Source: Massilia eburnea
GTDB lineage: Bacteria > Pseudomonadota > Gammaproteobacteria > Burkholderiales > Burkholderiaceae_D
NCBI RefSeq assembly: GCF_009720745.1
Contig: NZ_WNKX01000006.1
Location: 248,001 to 312,000 of the forward strand
Direction: 5' to 3'
Length of the DNA: 64,000 bases
The notes under the pieces were generated by a model, which had not been told where the DNA came from, ran no database searches, and worked only from the letters and a program-made list of their open reading frames with translations. How positions within the stretch are numbered: the first letter of the stretch is position 1; every line of letters starts with the position of its first letter. The translations under genes and the position numbers were made by a program. Positions 8,294 through 15,633 of the stretch are shown piece by piece.

Positions 8294-9855
8294 CAGGCGC
8301 GCAGCCGCTCCGGATGCGCCATCTCCGCCCGCAAACGCTGCCTGCGTCGCCAACTCCAGGCCGTCCCGATCGCGCCCAGCAAAGCCAGCACTCCCGCCAC
8401 CGGCCAAGCCGACGAGCGCATATTCGCCCGCGCCTGCGCATCCATCAACGCCTCCGGAAACGGCCTCGGTTCCGTCGGCACCACTTGCCACTTGCTGCGG
8501 TCCGCTGGCGCCCGCGCCATGAATTCATCGATCGAATACGCGGGCGCGGACCCGAACGCACGGCTCGAAGGCACCTGGGGAATCCGCACAAGCATCACCG
8601 CTGCCACATCGGATTTCAGTTGCTGTTCAAAACCACTCAGCTCGCGCCCGGGGTCGCCAACCAGCATCGCCAGCAAATCCCTGCCCAGCGCGTCAAACGC
8701 CACTGCGGGGTGCAAGCGCGTCTGCTCCTCGGTGAAATACTCGTATGCCTTGCGCCCGCTGGCAAAGCTCATCTCCTTCGCGCCCATGTAGGCAAAGGCC
8801 CCAAGCGCCTTCAAACGATTGGTCGGCCCCTGGAACGGCCACTGCCAGCCCAGCTTGCGCAACACATCCACGCTGATCCCCGCGCAATTGTCGGCGGCGT
8901 GCTTGTAGCTGAAATGGTGGGCATAAAACTCACGGTAAACCTGGTTCACCTTGCCCTGGAAGGCTTGCGCCGTGCGCGCATCATCCAGCACCGCCACCAG
9001 CATGTACGACGGCCGGTAATACTGCTGGCCGCTGTTCAAGTCCATCAGGTAGTTATCCATTGGCACCGCCGAGGCGACGATGCCTTTTTCGCTGAACGAA
9101 TCGAGGTTGTAGAAGTTATTCACCAGCCAGTCCGACCATTCACCTTTCTGGCCCAGCTTGCCGGTGGCGATGGCGAAATGGCCGCCGAAGGCTTCATCGT
9201 CGTCACCCTGGGCGCCGCTCAGCACGATTGCCAGCACTGGTTTGCCGGCCAGGGCGGGAGATGCGGCGCCTGGCCGCTGCCACACCTTGCGTACCGCATA
9301 GCCGCTGCGGGCGCCGCCATTGGCATGCCGCACAAAGCCTTGCAGGTTATCGTCCCCGGCCAGCGGCTGCAGCGGCGGTCCGGAATCGATCACGAAGTCG
9401 CTCGGCCAGATGGTCCGCGCTACAAACTGCCCGCTCTTTTCATCCAGTTGGCCGCGCACACGTACTTCCCGTTGGCGAAAGAACGCTTCCGAGCTGGCGT
9501 TGAAATAGGAGCGGTTGGTGGCGATCTTGGGCGCCAGGCGCAGGTTCAGCGTGCTGCCGTCGGCCGTATGGAGGAACTCGCCGTCGAAACGCGCTTGGGG
9601 CACCAGTTGCGGCGAACCGACCCAGACCAGACCCGGCGCATCGGTGGCGCTCGCGGAGGGCAGGGCGATGACCTCGTCCTGGAAATACCAGAGGGCTTGC
9701 TTCTGGCCGCAACCATCGCAGTGGCCATCGGCCAGACGGAATTGGCTGGCGGACTGAAGTCCGAAATTTTCGCTGCCAAGAGCGGAATGGATGGACGTGG
9801 CTCCGGCTTGGGCCGTAATGCCCGCTAGAATGATTCCTGGGAGAAATGTGCGCAT
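8293..9855 (-). CDS. Secreted, C-terminally anchored protein of unknown function (possible papain-like fold)
   Basis: I do not recognise a named family. The ATG at 9855 gives 520 residues with a signal peptide (RTFLPGIILAGITAQAGA). A long periplasmic region carries a CDGCG motif near residue 46. A C-terminal membrane segment (about residues 483-501, AGVLALLGAIGTAWSW) is followed by Arg-rich residues. A His in GGHFAIATG (H226) followed about 100 residues later by DNCAGIS (C324) has the His-then-Cys order seen in circularly permuted NlpC/P60-like enzymes; that link is inference. It lies between motD and flgN, convergent to the first and codirectional with the second, with no obvious ribosome-binding site. 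A TTG at 9870 is an alternative start. Confidence 0.6.
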   Translation of the reverse strand: MRTFLPGIILAGITAQAGATSIHSALGSENFGLQSASQFRLADGHCDGCGQKQALWYFQDEVIALPSASATDAPGLVWVGSPQLVPQARFDGEFLHTADGSTLNLRLAPKIATNRSYFNASSEAFFRQREVRVRGQLDEKSGQFVARTIWPSDFVIDSGPPLQPLAGDDNLQGFVRHANGGARSGYAVRKVWQRPGAASPALAGKPVLAIVLSGAQGDDDEAFGGHFAIATGKLGQKGEWSDWLVNNFYNLDSFSEKGIVASAVPMDNYLMDLNSGQQYYRPSYMLVAVLDDARTAQAFQGKVNQVYREFYAHHFSYKHAADNCAGISVDVLRKLGWQWPFQGPTNRLKALGAFAYMGAKEMSFASGRKAYEYFTEEQTRLHPAVAFDALGRDLLAMLVGDPGRELSGFEQQLKSDVAAVMLVRIPQVPSSRAFGSAPAYSIDEFMARAPADRSKWQVVPTEPRPFPEALMDAQARANMRSSAWPVAGVLALLGAIGTAWSWRRRQRLRAEMAHPERLRA

Positions 9856-9898
9856 TTGCACATTATGCAATAACCGGCGGCTCGCCGGTTGCGAAATC

Positions 9899-10360
9899 TC
9901 AACCGGCGATGAAGCCGCGGCGGGTGCCGCCGCCGGAAGTCATGCCGCTTGGGCCGTAGACGGTTGTCTGCTGTGGGCGCAGCGCCTGCAGTGCGCCTTG
10001 CGTGTGGCCCAGGTGCTTGTTGATCAGCACGCCATTCAGGCGGTTCAGTTCTTTTGCTTCGCGCGTCTGGTCCAGCAACTGCTGCCACAGGATATTGGCA
10101 GCATCGTCATTCGCGGCTTCCAGCCACGATTCCATGCCAAGTTCCATTGCTGGATAGCCCGCTTCGGCCAGGGCGTTGTGGCGCCCGGTGGCCAGCGTGG
10201 CCATTTCATTGACCAGGGCCGACTTTTGCGGAGTCAGCGAAGTCAGGTGGTCGATGTCCGCCGCGACCAGGTCTTGCTGTTCCTGTTTCAGGATATCCAG
10301 CAATTCCGTGATCTTGTTCAACTCAGCCTGCAGGCTGTGTTTAGGGGAGACAGCGGCCAT
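9899..10360 (-). CDS. flgN: Flagellar export chaperone FlgN
   Basis: FlgN is the cytosolic chaperone for the hook-filament junction proteins FlgK and FlgL. The protein is about 153 residues, largely helical, with heptad-like Leu/Ile spacing (LQAELNKITELLDILKQEQ, then ELNRLNGVLINKHLGHT) typical of the family, and a Gly-rich tail. Two adjacent ATG codons (10363 and 10360) are possible; the AAGGA sequence fits 10360 best at 6 nt. It is the distal gene of flgM-flgN (9 nt after flgM), so it should be transcribed from the sigma28 promoter upstream of flgM. FlgK and FlgL are at 28541-31756. Confidence 0.9.
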   Translation of the reverse strand: MAAVSPKHSLQAELNKITELLDILKQEQQDLVAADIDHLTSLTPQKSALVNEMATLATGRHNALAEAGYPAMELGMESWLEAANDDAANILWQQLLDQTREAKELNRLNGVLINKHLGHTQGALQALRPQQTTVYGPSGMTSGGGTRRGFIAG

Positions 10361-10369
10361 CATGCTTCC

Positions 10370-10693
10370 TTAGCGTTGCTTACGTGCGTTCAGCAGGTCG
10401 CGGACCGTGTCCAGCAAACCGTCTGCCACTTTTTCCGAATTGACCTGGAACTGGCCGTCAGCAATCGCCATCTTGATGCGTTCGACTTTTTTGGTGTCGA
10501 ACACGGCGTTGCTGGCGGCAGCTCCACTGGCCGCCATCGCCTGGCCTTGCGCGGACAGGCGCACATTGTCGGTACCTGCCTGTGGTGCGGTCGAAGTTGC
10601 TGCGGCGGCCTTGTCCGCGCCGCGCGCGTTCGAGCTCGTCGCGGGCGAACTTGGCAAGCCCGGCGTGTTCTTCAATGTATCGTTGATCTTCAC
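10370..10693 (-). CDS. flgM: Anti-sigma28 factor FlgM
   Basis: FlgM binds FliA and blocks late gene expression until it is exported through the finished hook-basal body. GTG at 10693 gives 107 residues (VKINDTLKNTPG...). The N-terminal half is disordered and Ala/Ser/Thr-rich; the C-terminal half holds the sigma-binding helices (KVERIKMAIADGQFQVN, then KVADGLLDTVRDLL). A GAGG Shine-Dalgarno stands 8 nt upstream. A longer frame to 10762 is possible, but its start would lie inside the sigma28 promoter at 10742-10768, so the GTG start is preferred. flgA lies upstream and flgN downstream, the common order. Confidence 0.93.
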   Translation of the reverse strand: MKINDTLKNTPGLPSSPATSSNARGADKAAAATSTAPQAGTDNVRLSAQGQAMAASGAAASNAVFDTKKVERIKMAIADGQFQVNSEKVADGLLDTVRDLLNARKQR

Positions 10694-10741
10694 AGCTTTA
10701 TCCTCGTCTGGTTGGAGTACTTTACCCCGGCATACGAGTCT

Positions 10742-10768
10742 TTTACGGCAACCTTCGGCCAAACTTTA
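10742..10768 (-). promoter_or_regulatory. Sigma28 (FliA) promoter for flgM-flgN
   Basis: On the minus strand TAAAGTTT is followed by an 11-bp spacer and GCCGTAAA, an almost perfect match to the FliA consensus TAAAGTTT-N11-GCCGATAA. Transcription should begin near 10733, giving a leader of about 40 nt before the GTG at 10693. FlgM is thus under control of the sigma factor it inhibits. Confidence 0.88.
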
Positions 10769-10788
10769 GCTGGCATCGTGAAACTTGT

Positions 10789-11481
10789 TCAAAAAGCTAC
10801 TTCTACCAGGCCGCCCTGGCGGGCAATCCCGCTGACTTGCTGGCCATTACCGGTCCGCACGGCGACCACCTGGCCCTCGGCTGCCGAACCGGCAGCCTTG
10901 CCCTCGGCCGACACAGAGAAACCGTTGCCTTTGGTGACCAGCTTCACCAGCTGGCCATTCAGGATGACCGGCTTGGCCCTCACCATGTCCACCCGCAGCG
11001 GCGTGCCGGCGGAAATGGACAGGCTACTGGTCTTGCCGACCAACTGTGCCTTGTCGGTTGCGATCCCGGCGGGCAGGGCGGTCAATTCGCCTTGCATTAC
11101 CGCCAACTGTGCCTCTTCGATAGCCTGGCCCTGGGCCAGCGGCGCTGCGGCAGCGACATAATTCCCCAGCACCGATACCGTACTTTGAATATATACCGTC
11201 CATGCCGAAGGCGCCGCACAGCGCACGCCCACCGTGGTCTTGCCCCAGGCGCGCGCGCCCGGCATCAGGAAGGCTTCCGGCGCAGGGCAGGGCGCCAGGT
11301 TCAGGCGCGGGTCGAGCGCACCGACACTGACAGTGACCTTGCCCGGCAGTCCGGCGGTCTGCACCTGCAGGAATTGTTCGGCCACCTGGCGCACAGCGGC
11401 TGGCTCCATGCGTTCGGCGGCATTGGCAACACCTGCCGCGAGCAGGGACGCCGTGATGAGAATATGTTTCATGCTAGCCAT
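10789..11481 (-). CDS. flgA: Flagellar P-ring assembly chaperone FlgA
   Basis: FlgA is the periplasmic chaperone that helps FlgI polymerise into the P ring. The ATG at 11481 has GAGGG 5 nt upstream and gives 230 residues. The Sec signal peptide (MKHILITASLLAAGVANA) comes right after three leading residues. The SAF-like beta-clip domain fills the C-terminal two thirds (QAIEEAQLAVMQGELTALP, AGTPLRVDMVR, GQVVAVRTGNGQQVSGIA). It diverges from flgB with about 120 bp between them. No convincing sigma28 site was found there, consistent with early/middle gene status. Upstream in-frame codons to 11559 lack a ribosome-binding site. Confidence 0.93.
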   Translation of the reverse strand: MASMKHILITASLLAAGVANAAERMEPAAVRQVAEQFLQVQTAGLPGKVTVSVGALDPRLNLAPCPAPEAFLMPGARAWGKTTVGVRCAAPSAWTVYIQSTVSVLGNYVAAAAPLAQGQAIEEAQLAVMQGELTALPAGIATDKAQLVGKTSSLSISAGTPLRVDMVRAKPVILNGQLVKLVTKGNGFSVSAEGKAAGSAAEGQVVAVRTGNGQQVSGIARQGGLVEVAF

Positions 11482-11600
11482 CTTAGCCCTCGCGCGAAAC
11501 CGGCAAGCCGCGAATAAGGGCAAAAACCCCGCCTTTCTCTTCCGATCAAGTGGCAGCATTGCTCCGTATCATCGAACCTGTCATCAAGCGGAGAAGCGCC

Positions 11601-12017
11601 ATGTTAGGCAGACTCGACAACTACCTGCAGTTCAACGAAACGGCCCTCAGCCTGCGCGAGAAGCGCCAGGCCGTGCTGGCTTCGAATATTGCCAATGCCG
11701 ACACGCCCAATTACAAGGCGCGCGACATCGACTTTTCCGCCAACCTGCAGGCTGCCCTGCAGCGCGCCAGCGCACCGCAGCCGCTGAACACGACCGCCGC
11801 CAAGCATTTCCCGAGCGGGCCGCAGGACGGCAACGCGCTGCCCGACGGCACGCCGCTGCTGTTCCGCCACCCGGCGCAGGGCGCCGTGGACGGCAACACG
11901 GTCGATATGGATGTCGAGCGTAACAACTTTGCCGACAATGCACTGCGCTATGAAGCAGGCGTGACCTTTATCAATGGCCAGATCAAAGGCCTGCTGGCCG
12001 CGATCCAGGGAGGCTAA
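11601..12017 (+). CDS. flgB: Flagellar proximal rod protein FlgB
   Basis: FlgB is a proximal rod subunit secreted by the export apparatus. The ATG at 11601 with a GGAGA Shine-Dalgarno gives 138 residues; earlier in-frame codons from 11550 have no support. The N-terminal rod signature ASNIANADTPNYKARDIDF is present, as is the C-terminal heptad region of axial proteins (ALRYEAGVTFINGQIKGLL). It is the first gene of flgBCDEF, with flgC starting 2 nt after its stop. Confidence 0.96.
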   Translation: MLGRLDNYLQFNETALSLREKRQAVLASNIANADTPNYKARDIDFSANLQAALQRASAPQPLNTTAAKHFPSGPQDGNALPDGTPLLFRHPAQGAVDGNTVDMDVERNNFADNALRYEAGVTFINGQIKGLLAAIQGG

Positions 12018-12019
12018 CC

Positions 12020-12424
12020 ATGTCCTTGTTCAGTATTTTCAATGTGTCCGGTTCGGCCATGAGCGCCCAGGCCCAGCGCCTGAACGTGACCGCCTCCAAC
12101 CTGGCCAATGCCGACAGCGCGACTTCCGCCAGCGGCGAAGCCTACCGCGCCAAGCAGGTCGTGTTCGAAGCAACCCCGACCGCCAACGGCGCCGCCACCG
12201 CGGTGCGCGTGAGCCAGGTAGTAGAAGATCCGTCGCCGATGCGCCAGGTCTACGACCCCAAGCATCCGCTGGCCGATGAAAAAGGCTACGTGACGATGCC
12301 GAACGTGAACGTGGTCGACGAGATGGTCAACATGCTGTCCGCCTCGCGCTCCTACCAGACCAATGTAGAAACCATGAATGCAGCCAAGACCATGCTGCTG
12401 AAAACCCTGACGATCGGACAGTAA
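12020..12424 (+). CDS. flgC: Flagellar proximal rod protein FlgC
   Basis: Rod subunit next to FlgB. The 134-residue protein has the N-terminal axial motif (LNVTASNLANADSATS) and the C-terminal motif VNVVDEMVNMLSASRSYQTNVETMNAAK shared by rod and hook proteins. Its length is typical. Spacing of 2 nt from flgB and 2 nt to flgD indicates one operon with coupled translation. Confidence 0.97.
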   Translation: MSLFSIFNVSGSAMSAQAQRLNVTASNLANADSATSASGEAYRAKQVVFEATPTANGAATAVRVSQVVEDPSPMRQVYDPKHPLADEKGYVTMPNVNVVDEMVNMLSASRSYQTNVETMNAAKTMLLKTLTIGQ

Positions 12425-12426
12425 CC

Positions 12427-13122
12427 ATGGCCATCACCAACACCCCAGTCACCGGCGGCGGCGCGCCTTCGCAAGCCTTGCTTAACGCGGTCAATACCCG
12501 CGGCAACAATGGCTCTTCCGACAAGAGCGTATCGGCCGACCAGGATAAGTTCATGACGCTGCTGATTACGCAGCTGAAAAACCAGGATCCGCTGAATCCT
12601 CTGGATAACGCGCAGGTCACCAGCCAATTGGCGCAGCTGCAGACCGTCACCGGCATCAACAAGCTGAATGAGACGATCAACTCGCTCAAGTCGGACTATG
12701 CGACCTCCGCCTCGCTGCAGGCGACCAACCTGATCAACCATGGCGTGCTGGCGCCCGGCAAGAACATGCAACTGGCTGGCGGCAAGGGCCTGTTCGGCAT
12801 CGACCTCGCCAATGCGGTGGATACGCTGCAGATCGACATCAAGAATTCCAGCGGCAAAGTGGTGCACTCGCTGTCGCTGCAGGCGGTCGACGCCGGCACC
12901 TTGCCTTTGACCTGGGATGGCAAGCTGGACGACGGCACCACCGCACCGGACGGCATGTACACCGTCGACGTCAGCGGCACCGTGGGTGGCAAGGCCGACA
13001 CCGGCGTGCAGGCACTGAGCTTCGGCACCGTGGCCAGCGTGTCCACCGGCGCCGGCGGCGTCAAGCTGAACGTGCCAGCGCTCGGCCAGCTGACCATGAA
13101 CGACATCAAACAAGTTTTGTAA
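12427..13122 (+). CDS. flgD: Flagellar hook cap / scaffolding protein FlgD
   Basis: FlgD caps the growing hook and is lost when the hook is finished. The 231-residue protein contains the N-terminal FlgD signature (DQDKFMTLLITQLKNQDPLNPLDNAQVTSQLAQ) and a C-terminal FlgD Ig/tudor region (LTWDGKLDDGTTAPDGMYTVDV). The first 35 or so residues are a Ser/Gly/Asn-rich export leader. The gene sits between flgC and flgE, as in most operons of this kind. Confidence 0.96.
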   Translation: MAITNTPVTGGGAPSQALLNAVNTRGNNGSSDKSVSADQDKFMTLLITQLKNQDPLNPLDNAQVTSQLAQLQTVTGINKLNETINSLKSDYATSASLQATNLINHGVLAPGKNMQLAGGKGLFGIDLANAVDTLQIDIKNSSGKVVHSLSLQAVDAGTLPLTWDGKLDDGTTAPDGMYTVDVSGTVGGKADTGVQALSFGTVASVSTGAGGVKLNVPALGQLTMNDIKQVL

Positions 13123-13146
13123 GCCCAACCTGATAGGGGAAATACC

Positions 13147-14688
13147 ATGTTTCAACAAGGTCTCAGCGGTCTGAATGCCGCAGGTAAGTCGCTCGATGTT
13201 ATCGGCAACAACATCGCCAATGCGAGCACGGTGGGCTTCAAAGGATCCCAGGCGCAATTCGCCGACCTGTATGCCAACTCCCTGAACGGCGTGGCGGGCA
13301 ACAACCCGGGTATCGGCGTGAGCATCTCGCGCATCGCCCAGCAATTCACCCAGGGTAATATCGAAACCACCAATAACCCGCTGGACGTATCGATCAACGG
13401 CGGCGGCTTCTTCCGCACCGTGGCGCCAAGCGGCGAAGTGCAGTATTCGCGCAATGGCCAATTCCTGCTCGATAAGAACGGCATCATCACCAATGCCCAA
13501 GGCAATGCGATTACCGGCTATCTGTCCAACAAGGATGGCGTGATCCTGGCTGGCGCACCCGTGCCGATCAAGATCGACACCGCCGACCTGACCCCGGTGG
13601 AAACCACCGAAGCCAACTTCAAGATCAACCTGTCGTCCACTTCGCCGGTGCCGACCAAGGTGCCGTTCGACGCCACCGACCCGCTGACCTATACCAAGCA
13701 GACCGTGATGGACGTGTTCGACAGCCTGGGCAACGCCCACACCATGTCGACCTTCTACGTCAACAAAGGCAGCGGCGTCTGGGACGTCTACGCCGGCAGC
13801 GACGGCGTCGAAGTCGACGCCAAGAAAGTCGCGCAAGCCGTTCTGACCGATCCGGCCTCGATCGCAGCACGCGCCGCGTATGACGCGGCAGCGGCGGCCG
13901 GCAATGCGGCCGGCATGCTGACGGCCCAACAGCAATATTCGGCAGCGGCTGGCGCCGCCATGACCGCCGCAGCAACTGCGGCCGGCGCCACCCCAGCCCA
14001 GTTGGCAAAACTGGCTGCCGTGTACACGCCGCCAACCGACGTCGGCGCCATTCCCGGCAACAACCCTGACATCATCAATGAAAAACTGGCGGCCGCCATC
14101 GAAGTGCCGGCAGTAAAAGTCGGCACCCTGGCATTCGACCAGAACGGCAACCTGAGCGCGGCGCGCATGGCTTTGCTGACCCCGCCACAGACCCTGCCAT
14201 TTTCTGTCAACCTGCCGATCTTCCCGGACAACGGCGCCGACTTGCTGATGACGATTTCAACCAACTTCGTCGGCACCACCCAGTACGGCTCGCCAACCAG
14301 CGAAAAGGAATCGACCCAGAACGGTTACTCCTCCGGCAGCCTGCAGCGCTTCTCGACCGACCCGAGCGGCGTGATCGTGGGCCAGTACAGCAACGGCAAA
14401 TCGCGTCCACTGGCGCAATTCGTGCTGGCCAACTTCGCCAGCCCGGACGGCCTGATCCCGCTCGGCAACAACGCATGGGCCGAAAGCTCGGCCTCCGGCC
14501 AGCCGCAGATCGGCACGCCGGGCGAAGGCAATAACGGCCAGTTGCGCTCCTCGTCGGTGGAATCGTCCAACGTCGACCTGACCAAAGAGCTGGTGGACAT
14601 GATCACAGCGCAGCGCGTCTACCAGGCCAATGCGCAGACCATCAAGACGCAGGACTCGGTGCTGCAAACCCTGGTCAACCTGCGCTAA
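13147..14688 (+). CDS. flgE: Flagellar hook protein FlgE with alanine-rich insertion
   Basis: FlgE polymerises into the universal-joint hook. The N-terminus (MFQQGLSGLNAAGKSLDVIGN) and C-terminus (VDLTKELVDMITAQRVYQAN) are standard D0/D1 axial elements. At 513 residues it is about 100 longer than the usual ~400. The extra length is a low-complexity insert around residues 235-318 with 29 alanines in the first 74 residues, placed in the outer-domain region after VWDVYAGSDG. The frame is intact and flanking hook domains resume with VKVGTLAFDQNG. RBS and operon position between flgD and flgF are normal. Confidence 0.95.
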   Translation: MFQQGLSGLNAAGKSLDVIGNNIANASTVGFKGSQAQFADLYANSLNGVAGNNPGIGVSISRIAQQFTQGNIETTNNPLDVSINGGGFFRTVAPSGEVQYSRNGQFLLDKNGIITNAQGNAITGYLSNKDGVILAGAPVPIKIDTADLTPVETTEANFKINLSSTSPVPTKVPFDATDPLTYTKQTVMDVFDSLGNAHTMSTFYVNKGSGVWDVYAGSDGVEVDAKKVAQAVLTDPASIAARAAYDAAAAAGNAAGMLTAQQQYSAAAGAAMTAAATAAGATPAQLAKLAAVYTPPTDVGAIPGNNPDIINEKLAAAIEVPAVKVGTLAFDQNGNLSAARMALLTPPQTLPFSVNLPIFPDNGADLLMTISTNFVGTTQYGSPTSEKESTQNGYSSGSLQRFSTDPSGVIVGQYSNGKSRPLAQFVLANFASPDGLIPLGNNAWAESSASGQPQIGTPGEGNNGQLRSSSVESSNVDLTKELVDMITAQRVYQANAQTIKTQDSVLQTLVNLR

Positions 14689-14709
14689 CCGGATAAAGCG
14701 AGCTAAGCG

Positions 14710-15453
14710 ATGGACCGCCTCATTTACACAGCTGCCACCGGAGCGCGCCATATCCTGGAGCAGCAGGCCACGACGTCCAACAACCTGGCGAATGCCACCA
14801 CGACCGGCTTCCGCGCCCAGCTCGACTCCTTCCGCGCGGTGCCTGTGGTGGCGGAAGGCCTGCCGACACGCACCTTCGTCGTCGACAACACGGTCGGCTC
14901 AGACTTCCGCGCCGGCACCATGCAGACCACGGGCCGCCCGCTCGACGTAGCCCTGCGCGGCGATGGCTTCATTGCCGTGCAGTCCACCGACGGCTCGGAA
15001 GCCTACACCCGCAATGGCAGCCTGAAGGTCAACGCCAATGGCATGCTGCAAACCTCCGCCGGCCTGACCCTGGTCGGCGAGAACGGTCCCATCGCCGTCC
15101 CGCCCGACACCGAAGTAGCGATAGCCGCCGACGGCACGGTCTCCGCCATTGACACCACCCAGACCAAGCCCGGGCCATCGAATGTGCTCGGCCGCATCAA
15201 GCTGGTGAACCCCGACGTGAAAGGCCTGGTGCGCGGCGACGACGGCCTGTTCCGCAACCAGAGCGGCCTGCCCGCCGACCCCGACCAGAACGTACGCCTG
15301 GCCGACGGCACGCTGGAAGGCAGCAACGTCAATCCGATCGACGCCATGGTCAATATGATTGCTTTGGCACGCTCTTTCGAAACGCAGATGAGCCTGCTGA
15401 AGAACGCCGAAGCCAACGCCACCAAAGCCACGCAAATCTTAGCCCTGAACTAA
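14710..15453 (+). CDS. flgF: Flagellar proximal rod protein FlgF
   Basis: FlgF is a rod subunit between FlgC and FlgG. The 247-residue protein carries the N-terminal axial motif (LEQQATTSNNLANATTTGFR) and the C-terminal motif (NVNPIDAMVNMIALARSFETQM). Length is typical. flgG, which normally follows directly, is here 9.5 kb away at 25002, so flgF is the last gene of the proximal half of the operon. A nested inverted repeat lies just downstream at 15464-15501. Confidence 0.96.
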   Translation: MDRLIYTAATGARHILEQQATTSNNLANATTTGFRAQLDSFRAVPVVAEGLPTRTFVVDNTVGSDFRAGTMQTTGRPLDVALRGDGFIAVQSTDGSEAYTRNGSLKVNANGMLQTSAGLTLVGENGPIAVPPDTEVAIAADGTVSAIDTTQTKPGPSNVLGRIKLVNPDVKGLVRGDDGLFRNQSGLPADPDQNVRLADGTLEGSNVNPIDAMVNMIALARSFETQMSLLKNAEANATKATQILALN

Positions 15454-15463
15454 TTGCCGAGGC

Positions 15464-15501
15464 CGTGTCCCACCATGGGGTCACACCCGAAACGGGACAC
15501 G
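15464..15501. terminator. Nested inverted repeat after flgF (possible terminator)
   Basis: CGTGTCCC at 15464-15471 pairs with GGGACACG at 15494-15501; the 22-nt loop contains a smaller GGGT/ACCC pairing. It begins 10 nt after the flgF stop, at the left boundary of the non-flagellar block. There is no T-run, so termination is uncertain; it may instead be another dispersed palindromic repeat. Confidence 0.4.
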
Positions 15502-15633
15502 TGCTCAGCAAATATTGGCGTTAAATTAATATTGCTGCAATTTTGTTGCCCATTGGCAACGCTGTGGAATTGCGGCTTGCGTGCGGCGCTCGGATTCCCC
15601 ATCATTGAATCTTTCAGCCCAGCAGTCGAAATC

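Noticed and set aside
10694..10762. Longer FlgM starting at 10762
   Set aside because: The start would lie inside the sigma28 promoter at 10742-10768, and the extension has no FlgM similarity; GTG at 10693 has a good Shine-Dalgarno.
11551..11566. Sigma54-like TGGCAG...TTGC sequence upstream of flgB
   Set aside because: The GG and GC elements are 9 bp apart rather than the required spacing, so it does not fit a -24/-12 promoter.
11544..11572. Sigma28-like TCAAGT upstream of flgB
   Set aside because: The -10-like CCGTAT lies at a 9-10 bp spacer and matches poorly; flgB is expected to be an earlier-class gene.
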